From positions 6,944,001 to 7,008,000 of the forward strand of contig JAPTOF010000017.1 in NCBI GenBank assembly GCA_028554755.1: a stretch of DNA of 64,000 nucleotides, written 5' to 3'. Below the pieces are notes generated by a model. It did not search any database and was not told the origin of the DNA. It worked only from the letters and a program-made list of their open reading frames with translations. The position numbers were made by a program, and so were the translations under genes. The stretch comes from Cordia subcordata (lineage: Eukaryota > Streptophyta > Magnoliopsida > Boraginales > Cordiaceae). Position 1 is the stretch's first letter; the number at the start of each line of letters is the position of its first letter. This document shows, one piece after another, positions 1-12,600 of the stretch.

Positions 1-1110
1 AATAAATCTGGCCCCCAAAGAAAAAAGAAATCTTCTCTGGAAAATAAGTTTTAAAAGAGAAGGGAGTAAATTTTTAATTCGACAAACCATATACAGGATG
101 TAGCATTAACATACATGCATTTACCTATGTATACAATATTGTGAGGGAGATCTAATTCTGGTGATTTAAGTCTATACAAATTATAAAGTCAAGATGCAAT
201 ATTATATTGTCAAATTATTACCAGTCAACGTGGTGGAAAATCCCATTTCACTTGAATCACATTGTCTTGATCTGGTTTCCCAGAGTTCTGAAATTGAGAT
301 GGACTTTTAGTGAATGGATCTACTAGTTTGAAAGCATTTCAACATATGTAGGCTTATTTAGATTGACTTATTGCTGAGAAAAAGTCCCTTTTCTTTTAAA
401 ACAAAAGTAATTTTTCTATAACCTCAAGAAAAATGGCTTACTAGAAAAGTCCTTAGTGCATTTGTTTTCGTACTTGTATGTACTTTTCTCAAAAAGTCAA
501 CTAAAAAACATGAATTTTTTTTTATTGAAATAAGTCAACTGAAACGTGCCCATAGTATAGTGTTTCACATACTGTACTCAAGCTGAATGATTTTCCATTG
601 GGGAAAAAAAAAAAAATTTCTTCCCCATATCTACGGCTTATCTGTAACTTAAAGAATTTTTCCAGACGGCCTCCGTATTCGCTGGAAGTCTGTTCTGGAT
701 GTAACAAGATAGTGCTGACAATATACTTTTTTGTAATACCCCGGAAGTTTTACAAAAAATGCTTGAATTTCTTCAATATATTATCTAATAATTCAAGTTG
801 GTCGATAATAACGTGGGAAATATCTTGTCATTCTGATCGTTAAGGCACTAATAGCGAGCTAGCTACAATATTCTTATAACTTTTACGCATTTTTCATTTG
901 ATCGAAGCATTATGACACAAATTAAGATTTAACTTCAAGAAAAAAGATTTCTTTTACAGTTCATTGTAAATTGTTTCAGCACATGCATCAAACCTTATTA
1001 TTACATCACAAATTAACATGTAATTTTTAAGATAAATTCAATGTGATCGTATTTAGGTAATTTTTTTTTTCACTACATTGGAGGCAAAATAAGTTACAGT
1101 CTAATTATTC
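1..1110. other. AT-rich intergenic DNA, no gene seen
   Basis: I see no convincing coding region or structured repeat here. Short open frames lack codon bias and known motifs. Confidence 0.6.
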
Positions 1111-1114
1111 TAGA

Positions 1115-1394
1115 GGTAGATAATCCTATGTAGTCTTCCCCTAACAATCTACGAAGCTCTCCAGGAGGATCGTCCAGTTGATGAAGGCCAAGGGTACTAA
1201 AAATATCAAAGTTAGCAACTCAATCTGCACATCGATTAGCTTTGTGATACACATGAGTGATTGAAAAGCCTGTTTGACTTGCTAGCATGGCCCTGCATTC
1301 TTTGATAAGGGGCCGAAAGCTTGGAGTCCGATTCAATAATCAGCCGCTGGAAACCTTGAGCAACAGCACTCTTTAATCCCTCGTATAACGCCAT
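1115..1394 (-). pseudogene. RNase H-like (RVT_3 type) fragment
   Basis: On the minus strand the sequence translates to a recognisable piece of the plant RNase H-like domain found in LINE-type reverse transcriptases and domesticated 'putative ribonuclease H' proteins. A helix-like start (ALYEGLKSAVAQGF) is followed by an acidic strand (IIESDSK) and then, in another frame, HVYHKANRCAD and GLHQLDDPPGELRRLL. The two halves need a frameshift near the SDSK motif, and a TGA stop interrupts the frame right after CAD, where the family has a hydrophobic residue. No start codon or upstream reverse transcriptase is visible, so this is a decayed fragment with no expected product. Confidence 0.7.
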
Positions 1395-1700
1395 AAAAAA
1401 AATGAATTAAACCATCGTAATCAGTCAAACAAGCTTTCCACCATTTTAAGGCGGTGGTGGCCGGTGGAGATCGCATACATATATTTATTTATATGACCAT
1501 TTTGTGAACTTGTTGCACATCTACATCCCTACGTGTACATAGGGGTTCCCATTGACCGTCCATATATCGTTAATTTTCTATTGATATTCCTTTTCCATGG
1601 CGGCATGTAACATAAATTTTTTCTCAAGGAAACCTGTTGCGTGTAAAACTATGCTTTGTTTGACCCCAAAAAAAAAAAGCATGCCTTTCTACTTCTACCT

Positions 1701-1703
<3 letters not shown>

Positions 1704-1752
<49 letters not shown>
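1704..1752. repeat. (AT)n microsatellite
   Basis: About 24 uninterrupted AT dinucleotides. It lies in noncoding DNA and makes a spurious Ile-Tyr reading frame. Confidence 0.95.
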
Positions 1753-1754
<2 letters not shown>

Positions 1755-2761
1755 TTTGTTACGCATTGACCCAAAAAAAAGAAAAGGAAAGAAAGAGGGA
1801 GACAAAAACAGATTGGTTTGTTACCCTTTTCATGTGAACGAAAGATGGATAACTATATGAACACATTTAATCTTCATTGGTGATCATTAATAATGGGAAC
1901 TATCCACTCTACACACACACACATATAATATTTTCTAGATCGATCTTACAAGACTAATCGAGTGCGTCGGCCTTTGACTTCGACTTTTCATTCGCCAAAA
2001 TGACGAGCCTTTTCCTTTTATGTGCATTGCCATGGTAGGGCTAGCTTCAACCTCTAACTAATAGAATATATAATTTTTTTGAGGAAAGTGATTTGTTGCT
2101 TTGCTCATCATGATCAATTTATGCTATACAAAATGATAATGAGAATGTGATTGCACTATTTTTTAGAGTTTGATCATTAACACTAACTATAGTATGTCAA
2201 ATCTCATGAATAATTTATATAATTATGATGAAATAATTAACTTATATTATTAGTTATTGATGAATTACTCATAATATATGATAATGAGAATATCTAAAAA
2301 TTATGAGACAGATAACAATTTATTTGTGCCAGAAAAGAGTATATATAATATTTTGGTAAGTGTTGAAAGTCACCACCAACCCCTCGTGTCCCCTACATTT
2401 TTTCCATATACCAACTAGTTCGTGTAAACAAAGTCACCATCGCAATTGAATTACGACCGCCCACCACGCGAACCGTCTTCTAAAAGGCTTATAATATAAT
2501 GTTTGACTCGATCATCACATATGACCTTAACATCAAAATTTTCCATAAACACCACTTACAAAAAAAAAAGTCTTTAAACCATGAGACAAAACCATGCTTT
2601 CTCACCCAAAAAACAAGAAAAAAAGAAAAATGGAAAAGAATATATGTATATATACAGGTACATATATTATATTTTGTGTGTATATACAACAAGCTTTTGT
2701 CTACCAACTTGCTTTGTTGTATTGCCAATCCCTCTCAAACATATTCTCTCATTCTTCAAAC

Positions 2762-2986
2762 ATGATCCGCTTTCACCTCTCTCTCCTTTTCATTGCCCTT
2801 CTCTTTTTCAGTACTAATCAAAGGGTTCATTCCATCAGGCCTAGGGTTCCAAACCCTCCATCCACTGGAAATCAACAAGCTTTTCAGCCTTTCCCAAGTG
2901 CTCCAGCTTCTGCAGTTGCCGCAGATTTTGAGTCCGAGAAGCGAAGAACTCCCACAGGATCAAATCCACTGCACAACAAGCGATGA
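2762..2986 (+). CDS. CLE-family signalling peptide precursor
   Basis: A 74-residue intronless precursor of a secreted CLE (CLAVATA3/ESR-related) peptide hormone, which in this family is cut out in the apoplast and read by leucine-rich-repeat receptor kinases. Residues 1 to about 24 are a signal peptide (MIRFHLSLLFIALLFF). A poorly conserved proline- and serine-rich middle follows, and the CLE motif RRTPTGSNPLHN is at residues 61-72, followed by a short KR tail. Length and layout fit the family. I chose the ATG at 2762 because it begins the signal peptide; the frame stays open upstream to 2594, but that part is low-complexity and looks like leader. Position 3 is Thr where most CLE peptides have Val, and position 7 is Ser instead of the arabinosylated hydroxyproline site, as in CLE40- and CLE20-like peptides. 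Family assignment is firm; the exact orthologue is not resolved. Confidence 0.88.
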   Translation: MIRFHLSLLFIALLFFSTNQRVHSIRPRVPNPPSTGNQQAFQPFPSAPASAVAADFESEKRRTPTGSNPLHNKR

Positions 2987-3014
2987 TTTTTTGTTCTCTC
3001 TCGCATCATTATAA

Positions 3015-4770
3015 CGTTATGAGGAGAACACAGATGGCTGCGCCTGAGGTATACCTGCCAAGTGCTGGTTAAGTTATAATATTATGTTAGTATTTATTTA
3101 GAGCATTGGTGACTTAAAATTTATTTTCACATGAGATAAATTTTCAATCACCAATATATATAGTACAGAGATCAGTAGTACTATAAGATTGTGCTAGAAG
3201 GATTACTTTGTGCTAGTTGATTTGTTTTTAGCTTGATTATTTTGTTCTTTGTGAATTGTGACTCTAGGCTTTGTAGCCTAAAGTGAAGTAGTTGATTATG
3301 TATACGTAGAGCTCAGACAATAATCATATAGGAATGTGTATTCAGATTCTGTAATAAGCTAGTTATGTATAAGAACAATACATAGATTTATACCTTTCGA
3401 GTTAAAATGACATACAATATTGAGACAGATTTACATCCCCTGCTAACATCACATGGAAAACTCAAAAAAGTAGTAAAGTAAAAATATAATTACGATAAAA
3501 TAATTTCACTATGAAAATTTGTGGATTCTGTCGCAGAATTTTCTCGGCGGTTTTGAAAGCGCTGGAAAAAATTAAAATCGAGCATCGACATATATACATG
3601 GCAGTACATTATATCTCACCACTTGAACGTATTGATCTTTCTTGTAACGCTATTCAGCCAACTTGTTCTTTTATTTGGAGTGGTAAATGTTAACACAGAC
3701 TATTAAGCTTGTGGAATATTTTGACTTCAGGTGTGTTTTTCATGCATGCTGTTCTCGTGTATATCAGGCATCAAAGTATTCTTTCATTCCGTGTCCAGTA
3801 CTCTTTCTTGAGTCAGAAATTTGGTGAATAGTTTCCAAGTATAAGCAAGTACAATTTACAAGGTGTGCTAGCTAGGCACTAAAGTCACCATGGACCCATC
3901 TTTTAATATGGAGTTTAAATACCCATTATGTCACACAACCACCATGCGCTTAATTAGACCATCTTGCCAGCATCACTAGCAATGTCTTGTTGGTCTCAGG
4001 CTCTCCACAATGCACATCAGCTGTTAAGGATCTATTTTTAAATGCAATTGTTTGGATATCATTATATCAATATTATAAAATTATAATATTAAAAATTGTT
4101 AGGGTTTGGTGACAGAAAGATCAGGATGAGGGCTGTCAAGTCTGAATTCCCTCCATCATGTATTTGCACATTAAATACTAAAACTATTTCTTGTGTGTTT
4201 TTGGATGTAGATTTTATGCCGAACAACATAAAATGAGTGTCTATCATTGGCTTATTTGCATTTGTTTCCTTGTCCAACATCCTGAAATCCAGACATAAAC
4301 GAATCGATGATAGTAAAACAATATTTCAATTTAAAGTAATTAAATTTGAACAATTCAATGATCAGAATATCAAATAATTACATTTACAATTCAAGTTCTA
4401 TAAGTAAATCCTAGGAGTCTATTGATGAAGATTTACGTATACGTGGATAATAGTGTGTTAGGTGCATAAACAGATGGTTGCCGCCCCACTTGGCTTTATG
4501 TTTCTGCGCGTATGTTTTTGAAACTTGGAGGCAAATTATTACATGGTTGAATAAATACAATGTAATGACAACAAGTCAAGTAGAAAAATGTTAGCCCCAT
4601 GAGTCATTAACCGCCCGTGGAAGCTAATTATATGCTGTAGGGACACAAACAGTACTATTTCACATTGCAAAAGGTACATGAGGAAGGGAAATCTCCATGT
4701 ACAAAGTAAATTAGCTCTTACTAGCGTGTGTACTCAGTACGAAGTACAGGATGAGATATAAATTTTATTT
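3015..4770. other. AT-rich intergenic DNA downstream of the CLE gene
   Basis: Presumably includes the CLE 3' UTR at the left edge. I see no gene or well-formed repeat in the rest. Confidence 0.55.
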
Positions 4771-5540
4771 CTTTAAAATTGGGTAAATTATACCAATCAT
4801 CCCTTATCTTTGCCTCTCGTAACATTCTTAGCCCTTATTTTTCATTTGTGATAAGCTAATCCCATAACTAATATTTTTGTGTCACTGTTAGTCCCAACTT
4901 GATTTTTGGTTAGAAAAACATGTTAAATATCATGTGTGCTTCATGTGCTAAGGTTACTATTGTCCAAACATATTAAAATTTATTTTCCAAAGTGTAAATT
5001 ACACCAATCATCCCTTATTTTTCATTTGTAATATATTAGTCCTATAACTAATAATTTTGTATCGATGTCAGTCCCAACTCCATTTTTCATTAAAAAAATA
5101 CAAAAAAAATCATGTGCACCTTACGTGGATCGCATTTTGCTTTTTGCCCAAGGCCAATATCATCAAAACACATTAAAACCTATTTGCCAAGCCACAAAAG
5201 GAAGACTTGGAAAACTCTCTATGGACTTTGATCATTTTTAGATTCTCAAATACAAGATGTTCCTTCACCTTCTACTACCTCAAACATCTTTGCACCCTTA
5301 CACTCCTATGACATCGCCTCTACCTCAACCTCCATTTCCTTTGAAGCTCTGACTTATACATTGGCAAAACTACCAACACATTCCCCTCGGCTACCTTCTT
5401 ACCTTTGTTCTCACCATAAGCACTCTCACCCCATCATCTACCCCGTCTTCTTGACCTTTTCCACCGCCTCCCTTCCCTTCCAAGTCCTTTAGCACAGCTT
5501 TCCACCAGATACTTCACCATAATATTAATATAAGGCTGTT

Positions 5541-6860
5541 TCCAACAATTCCCTTATTATTTCCCTAAATTTAAGTGATTTTAGCCATTTTCTTATATTT
5601 CAGGATCCTTACTTTTAGTTATTGATGCAGCCCAATTCTAGTTATATTAGTTATTTTTTATTGAGTCCTAGTTATATTAGAATTAGTTTATTAGTTATTT
5701 TTATATGACTGATAGAGTCAAATTCTGTTTAGTTTTGAATTCCTAAAATAGCTATATATAGGGGTGAAAGTTTTCATTGTTAAAGAACCTTTTCCAAAAA
5801 TTATTCAATAATATTTTTATTCCCTCTCTTAGGGATTATTATCTATGGGATTTTTTAGCTAATTTCAGCCTTGAAAAGGAGCTCATTGATTATTCTACTT
5901 TCTTGTTTATGTTATCCAAATATCCGCTGCATTAGTTGTTTATTAGAGCAAGGTTTTTCTTCAGTTAATTTCAAGTTCACGATGCTTCTAAGGAGAGGAA
6001 AAAGTCGTATTGAAGTAGCTGGAGTTTCCCGCCTGATCAACAACAACGGGATGGAGGCGTTAGTTGGTATCTGGAGTTTTTCCTCCTTGATCAACAACAA
6101 CAACATGGAGAATTACAAGAGTTGAGAAAACAAGTTGAAGCCTTATCCTAGCGCTTTACGTAACTGGAAACTCTAACTCATGATGATGATCATGATGAGT
6201 CGGAGGAAGCGATATCTTTAAGTTAAGCATCTCGTTCCATATCAGGGTGATTTAATGGACCATGATGGTGGAAAACTCAAGAATGAGTTCTTTTCACACC
6301 TGGGGAAACTGATGCAGCCCAATTCTAGTTATATTAGTTATTTGTTATTGAGTCCTAGTTATATTAGAATTAGTTTATTTGCTATTTTTATATGGAAAAG
6401 ACTGGTAGAGTTAAATTCTTTTAGTTTTGGATTCTTAAATAGCTATATATAAGGGTGAAAGTTTTCATTGTTAAAGAACCTTTTGCACAAATTATTCAAT
6501 AATATTTTTATTCCCTCTCTTATGGTTTATTATCTATGAAATTTCTTGGCTAGTTTTAGCCTTGAAAAAGAGCTTCTTGATTCTCCTTCTTTCTTGTTAT
6601 GTCCTCTAAATTTTCGCTGCGTTAGTTATACTCCAACAGCTCTCCTATTCTTTACTAATCACTCAGTTTAAGGAATCTTTATTTTAATTTCACTCTAATA
6701 GCTCCTCTATTTCTTAAGGCCTTCGTGACCATAGCAATTTGCAGCTATGGAGATCGGGTTTGGGGGTGAAAAAAACTTGTCCTACATATAGGTGTTTTGG
6801 TTTGGGGTTAGAAGAACACCCAAAATTTAGGGGATTAAATAAGGGAATTATTGGAGTACA
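5541..6860. mobile_element. Nested inverted-repeat element inside the MULE-like element
   Basis: The left end reads TCCAACAATTCCCTTAT and the right end is its inverse, ATAAGGGAATTATTGGA. Imperfect similarity extends through the adjacent 'TTTCCCTAAATTT' block. Degenerate copies of the same terminal motif (CTCCAACAGCTCTCC, CTCTAATAGCTCCTC) occur just inside the right arm. Exact ends and target duplication are not certain, and the superfamily is not assigned. It is split by the LTR element at 5623-6624. Confidence 0.55.
5623..6624 (+). mobile_element. Short LTR retroelement (TRIM/LARD-like) with gag remnant
   Basis: Two direct repeats, 5623-5934 (312 bp) and 6310-6624 (315 bp), begin TGATGCAGCC and end CTGC(A/G)TTA, so their ends are nearly inverse to each other. 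The element is flanked by the 5-bp duplication GTTAT (5618-5622 and 6625-6629). A decayed primer-site-like stretch (TTATTAGAGCAAGG) lies just after the left LTR, and a purine run (GGGGAAA) lies just before the right one. The 375-bp interior contains a broken reading frame with ELRKQVEAL and DDDHDESEE, reminiscent of the N-terminal coiled coil of Ty3/gypsy-type gag proteins. No protease, reverse transcriptase or integrase remains, so it is non-autonomous. Confidence 0.85.
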
Positions 6861-7718
6861 TTAGCACCAACAACTTTTCTACATGTAAGGGTCTTTGTTG
6901 TTTTAGGGCTTTGTTAGAGTTAGCCCAATATAGGAGTTAATGAGTGTTGATAGAAAGATAATCCTATCTACTTGATATCTAGTATGTATGCATATGTGTC
7001 TATTTGTCGGTTTTGAGCTACCTAAGAATTTCTATATTTTGTATTTTTAAGGATTTGTTACAATTTTTAACGTATTTAGATAATATTACCCTTGGCAAAA
7101 AGACAAAAAATGCGATCCGTGTAAGGTGCATGTGGTTTTTTTGTGATTTTTTAATAAAAAATCAAGTTGAGACTAAAAATGAGACAAAACTATTAGTTAC
7201 AAGATTAATATGTTACAAATGAAAAATAAAGGACTATTGGTGTAATTTAAACTTTGGAAAATAAATTTTAATGTGTTTGGATGATATTAAACTTGGCATG
7301 TGAGAGACACGTGATATTTAACGTGTTTTTCTAACAGAAAATCAAGTTGGGACTAACGGCGACATAAGATATTAGTTATAGGACTAATTTGTCACAAATG
7401 AAATATAAGGGCTAGGAATATTACAAGAGGCAAAGATAAGGGACGATTGGTGTAATTTACCCTTTAAAATTTATATATAACATTAGAAATTGTAATTTGT
7501 ACATAGTGTCCAGTTATATATATTACAAATAATATATTATTTACAGTGTAAATAACTTTTGTAAGCGGGCAGTGTGCAGCAAATTTATACAAAGGTTCCT
7601 TGTTAATATAGTATGATTAACATGTAAGAGATCTTCAGAGTGTATCAAACTCGTACAAAGACTCATATTAATATAAAAATATAATGTTTTATATAAATTA
7701 TAAAAATATATCATATTA

Positions 7719-7743
7719 ATATAATAATAATAATAATAATAAC

Positions 7744-7815
<72 letters not shown>
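7719..7815. repeat. (TAA)n microsatellite
   Basis: About 30 ATA/TAA triplets with one interruption (AAC). It produces a meaningless poly-Tyr frame on the minus strand. Confidence 0.95.
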
Positions 7816-7816
<1 letters not shown>

Positions 7817-8245
7817 TCTTTTAACATACAAATAGTAGATAAATACATAGATATAATAATTATAAATAAAAAATAATTTTCACAAATGTTATTAGTGTTA
7901 TCCCATATTTTGAAATCACTAAATAATCAGCTATTTATCAATGATATTAAATGCATATGTTCATAACATCAAACTGTAAAGGGTAGTCAGAATATCCCGG
8001 CAGCTCTTTAATTTTGAAATTATCTCACAAGTCCTAGGTTAATTAAATAATTTTGTGTATTATTTTAAATATTCATGGCACTAGATCTAGAAAAAAGAGA
8101 TTATTCCTTAAGAATCCATTGTCTTCTTTAGAAGCCACTACATAGATTTCTTATTCAACAAATTATAGAAATAATTCAAACTAAGGTAAAAAGGATTTCA
8201 AATGTAATACATAATAAATTAAAATAATAATAAGAACATAAGATA

Positions 8246-8676
8246 GTGATTGGTATACAAAAATGGATGAGAAATATAATGGAATTCTTGGCTTTCCTCA
8301 AAATCCCTAATTGGTATGAGATAATGAACTAAGAAATTCCATTCTCACGAACATTGAAATAACCATTCTTGACTAAACAAATGGGAATGAGCCATTCCCA
8401 TGTTGGTAGGAATGAGATTTTTTGTCAAATGATTAAAAATATCCTTTTAAAAATTAATACTTAGCATTTTATATCAAAAATAAAAAATAAAATAAAAAAT
8501 AAAATAATAATAATAAATTTTAAAATTAAAAATTTAGAAATATAAATAGAAATAAGATAGAAAATAAGAATAAAATCAAAAATTAAAATTAAAATAAAAG
8601 ATAGAAAAATTAAAATTAAAATAAAATAGAAAATAGAAAAGAATAAAAAATTACATATATATGTATGTATGTATAT

Positions 8677-8708
<32 letters not shown>

Positions 8709-8842
8709 GTATACGTGTATATATCCTTTCCTACTATCATTCCAACAGTATACCAAACATGATATATCTATTCCATTCTCAAACTTATTCCATTTCCTAG
8801 TTTATTCCATTCTTTTAAATTTTATTTTATCATACCAATCAC
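8246..8842. mobile_element. MITE-like element with GTGATTGGTAT ends
   Basis: The left end GTGATTGGTATAC and right end CATACCAATCAC are inverse to each other. Sub-terminal blocks rich in CATTCC/GGAATG are inverse as well (CCATTCCCATG on the left half, TTCCATTCTCAAAC on the right). The centre is simple AT-rich sequence with an (AC)n run at 8676-8698. A second member lies at 24611-25266. No clear target duplication was found, so the superfamily is open. Confidence 0.6.
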
Positions 8843-8849
8843 CATCTAT

Positions 8850-9382
8850 GAGTTATCAACTATTTAAACAATTATATTTATGCTCAACAGAGCCATTGGA
8901 TTTAGGGCATCAATGGGATGGCGCCTCAGCCATTCAACCGATGTTCTCTTCGCTTGGCCAGTATATAATGTTGGGTGCTTGATAAGGAGAGAGTCTCTTC
9001 TCCCAGACAGCCAAGCAAGCAAAAAAGTATCTTGTGCTTGCCTCCCCTATGTGTGGTCTAGGTTGGCCCATATCTCTCTTTTTCTTTTGTGAGAGAGAAA
9101 TGTAAAGCCTGTCATAAATAGAGGTAGCTTCAAGATTAGATAGGAATTATTCATGCGTCTGTGGAGAGAGTGTGCCGTCTTTTCTTTTCCCTTTTTTATT
9201 TTTCAAAACAGAATAGCACCAAGATTAGATAGTAATTATTTCAGAAAAAACACTTAACAACTTCTGTAATCAGCTTTCTTATGTCATAGAGTGGTTCCCC
9301 AAAAATATACAACACTGCAAATAAGATGAGTTCAAAATTAACAAGCTAGTTATCATGCAAAAGTGCCGCATCTTTTAATCTA
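8850..9382. other. Noncoding stretch, no assignable gene
   Basis: Slightly GC-richer than its surroundings with short open frames on the plus strand (8880-9092), but no motif I recognise and no exon structure. It ends where the Helitron begins. Confidence 0.45.
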
Positions 9383-9402
9383 TCTATACTATATTATATA
9401 GA

Positions 9403-9407
9403 AGAAC
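9403..9407. other. Target-site duplication AGAAC (left)
   Basis: Five bases duplicated on either side of the copia element; the partner is at 14496-14500. Confidence 0.93.
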
Positions 9408-9611
9408 TGTTAACTTGAGAGAAAAGAAACTATTTTCATTAATTACTGAAATGATTACAAGCCTGTTATATATATAGGCTTCAGTTACAATTAGGCAGTT
9501 AGTTATAACTGCTCCACTAACTAATGCTGAGCTGTCAAAATATAACCACTAACTAACCTGACCATAACTTCTAAAACAACAATATTACAATTATAACCCT
9601 GTACTCTAACA
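9408..9611 (-). repeat. Copia 3' LTR
   Basis: 204 bp, paired with 14292-14495. It supplies the last codons and the TAG stop (9606-9608) of the polyprotein frame. Confidence 0.96.
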
Positions 9612-12600
9612 TCCCCCCTCAAGCTGAACTCTAGCTTTGGGTAAGGGAAGCTTGCTGAGAAGATACTCAAACTGTTGTGTAGAAAGAGCCTTAGTAAATA
9701 AATCTGCCAACTACCCTGTAGATGGAAGATAAGATATGTAAAGATTTTTGGACACCACTTGCTCCCTTATGTAATGATAATCAAGCTTCATATGCTTAGT
9801 TCTAGCATGAAAAACAGAATTAGAAGCTAGAGCCAAGGCAGAGAGATTATCACATGCAAGTGTAAGAACAGAAACTGGAACATGTAGAGCAGAAAGTAAG
9901 TAAGTGAGCCAAGTAATTTCAGTAGCAGTTTGAGCCATAGACCTATACTCTGCTTCAGTTGAGGATCTGGCTATAGTAGGCTGCTTTTTAGAACACCAGG
10001 AAATGAGATTAGGCCCTAAAAATACACAACAACCTGTTGTGGATTTTCTATCCAAAGGATCACTAGCCTAATCACTGTTTGAATAAGTATGTAAAGTGAG
10101 AGGGCTAGGTGTAAATAGCAGCCCCTGAGTGACTGTCCCTTTGATAAACTTGAGGATTCTTTTAACTGCAACAAAATCTGAGTTAGTAGGAGCATGCATT
10201 TTCTGACACACAGTGTTAATAGCATATTGTATCTCTGGTCTAGTGACTGTAAGATATTGAAGTGCTCCAACTAAACTTCTGAACAAAGTAGGATTAGAAA
10301 AAGGTAAATCCCCATCGACTGCACCTTTGGTATATTTGTTAACTGTAGGAGTATTAGCTGACTTACAGTCTGCCATTCCTGCCTTGTGTAGTAAATCCTT
10401 AGCATACTTAGTTTGGTGTAACAATAATCCAGAGAACAATGCTTGGATTTCAAGACTAAGAAAATAAGAAAGATTACCCATATATTTCATAGCAAAAGCA
10501 GAACCCATAGCAGAAACCAATGCTAAAATGGCCTGATTTGATGAACCAGTGATGATTATGTCATCAACATACACAAGAATAATGACAGTAGCTATAGGAG
10601 TTCTTTTGACAAATAGAGAATTATCTGTTGGAGTGGTTGTGAATCCTCGACTCATAAAAAAACTGGACAGTTTGGAGTTCCAAGCTCTTGGTGCCTATTT
10701 TAAGCCATACAAAGACTTCTGTAATCTACAAATATAGCCAGGTTTAGTAGGATCTTGAAACCTCTGTGGTTGTTGCATATAGACTACTTCATCTAAATTC
10801 CTATGTAAAAAGGCATTGGAGATGTCTAACTGATGTAAAGACCAACCAAAATACATAGCTAGGCTTAGTACAGTCCTTATGGTTGGTGTTTTCACCACTG
10901 GACTGAAAGTTTCTTCATAGTCCAAGCCTGGCTTTTGATGAAACCCTTTGGCCACTAACCTAGCTTTAAATCTAGCAATAAAACCATCAGCTTTCCTCTT
11001 AATTTTGTACACCCACTTACAACCAATAGGCTGTCTGTCAGAAGGTGAGGGTACTAGAGTCCATGTTTTTTGCTTCATGAGAGCATCATACTCTTCTTGC
11101 ATTGCTTGTTGCCAATATGGCACCTTTGCAACCTCCTTGAAGGATATAGGTTTTGTGTCAATGAGTGTTAGAGTAGTGGAGTGTAACTGATACAATGGAG
11201 GTGGCAAAGAACCAGTTTTAGACCTTGTTAGCATAGGATGATTGTTTGTTGGAGGAGATGGAAGATGAGATGAATGTGAAGAGGCAGATGATGAAGATGC
11301 AAGGAATGAGGAATTAGTAGACAAAGACCCTGCATTGTTGTCTGTATGAGTGAGAGATGGCATAGGCTCCAGGTCTTGAATAGGAGAAGAAGAAGATATT
11401 GAAACAGGAAGATTGGACAATAATGAAGACTCTGTACTAGGAATAGATGATGGAAGAACCACTGGAGACTTTGACAATGCAGGACTAACTGAAGAGTTTG
11501 AGAAAAAATGACTGTGAAACAAAGGAGGAAAAACACTAGCAGAGATAGTAGACTGTGAAACAGTGCTGAAAGGAAAAGTATTTTCAATGAATTTTACATA
11601 TCTAGACATGTAAACTTTGTTGGTAGACATGTCAAGACACCTGTATCCCTTGCTAATAGATGAGTAACCTAGAAAAACACAAGGTTTAGACCTATTATCA
11701 AGTTTATGAGCTGTATATGGCCTTAGCCAAGGATAGAATAAGCAGCCAAACACCCTAAGAAAACTGTAATCAGGAAGATCATGATATAAACACTCATAAG
11801 AAGATTTATAATTAAGAGTAGGTATAGAAAGCCTATTTATAAGATAATTGGCAGTAGCAAGACCCTCTAGCCAATATTTAACAGGCATTTTACTGTGATT
11901 TAAAAGTGCCAAAGTAGTCTCAATGAGATGAAGATGCTTTCTTTCCACCTTCCCATTTTGTTCAGGTGTGTGAGGGCAAGACTTTTGATGAATTGTGCCA
12001 AGAGACTGCAAATAAGACTGGAAAGAGTGATTAACAAATTCCCCCCCATTATCAGTTCTAAAAACTTTGATATTAGAGGAAAATTGAGTTTTAACCATGG
12101 CAGTAAAGGAAATAAAAGCATTATAAGCATCACTTTTAAATTTCAGAGGATAGATCCAAGAGAATTTAGTAAAATCATCTAGGAAAATGATATAATATTT
12201 GTATTGCATACAAGATTCAATAGGGGAAGGCCCCCATACATCTGAATGTACTAGATCAAAAGGTTTAGTAGTTTGAGTTAAAGAGCTAGAAAAAGGCAGT
12301 CTATGAGCTTTTGATACAGAACAATCCTGACAGTTCTCTATAGAATAGTCTTGCTGCTTATTTATACTAGAAGAAAGAACATTTGAAACATGTTTATTGG
12401 GATGACCAAGCCTTAAATGCCATATCCTATCCTCAGTAGATGTAGAGTATGTGCAGATGCAATGAAAAGCTGAAGATGACCCTAAAGGATGAGATTGAAA
12501 TTGAAAAGGAATGGGGTATAGACCTTTATCACAGGGGCCCTTGAACAACACTTTGTGAGACTTGTTGTCCAGTAAAGTGACATCCTTAGAGGTAAACACA

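Larger units (their letters stand above)
4781..7462. mobile_element. MULE-like foldback transposon, 9-bp TSD, non-autonomous
   Basis: The ends are inverted repeats starting GGGTAAATTA and ending TAATTTACCC. The similarity continues inward for nearly 400 bp per arm (about 4781-5165 against 7075-7462). Each arm holds two diverged copies of a ~200-bp unit, each with a 'CCAATCATCCCTTAT'-type start. The element is flanked by a perfect 9-bp duplication, TTTAAAATT, at 4772-4780 and 7463-7471. Long terminal arms and a 9-bp target duplication are the hallmarks of Mutator-like elements. No transposase frame is present. The interior holds a GC-richer segment (about 5205-5520) and a nested second element. 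The family assignment rests on structure alone. Confidence 0.82.

Noticed and set aside
7541..7831. Poly-Tyr frame on the minus strand
   Set aside because: Produced entirely by the (TAA)n microsatellite.
11228..11587. 119-codon minus-strand frame inside the copia
   Set aside because: Shadow of the pol frame in the Ser-rich linker between integrase and reverse transcriptase.
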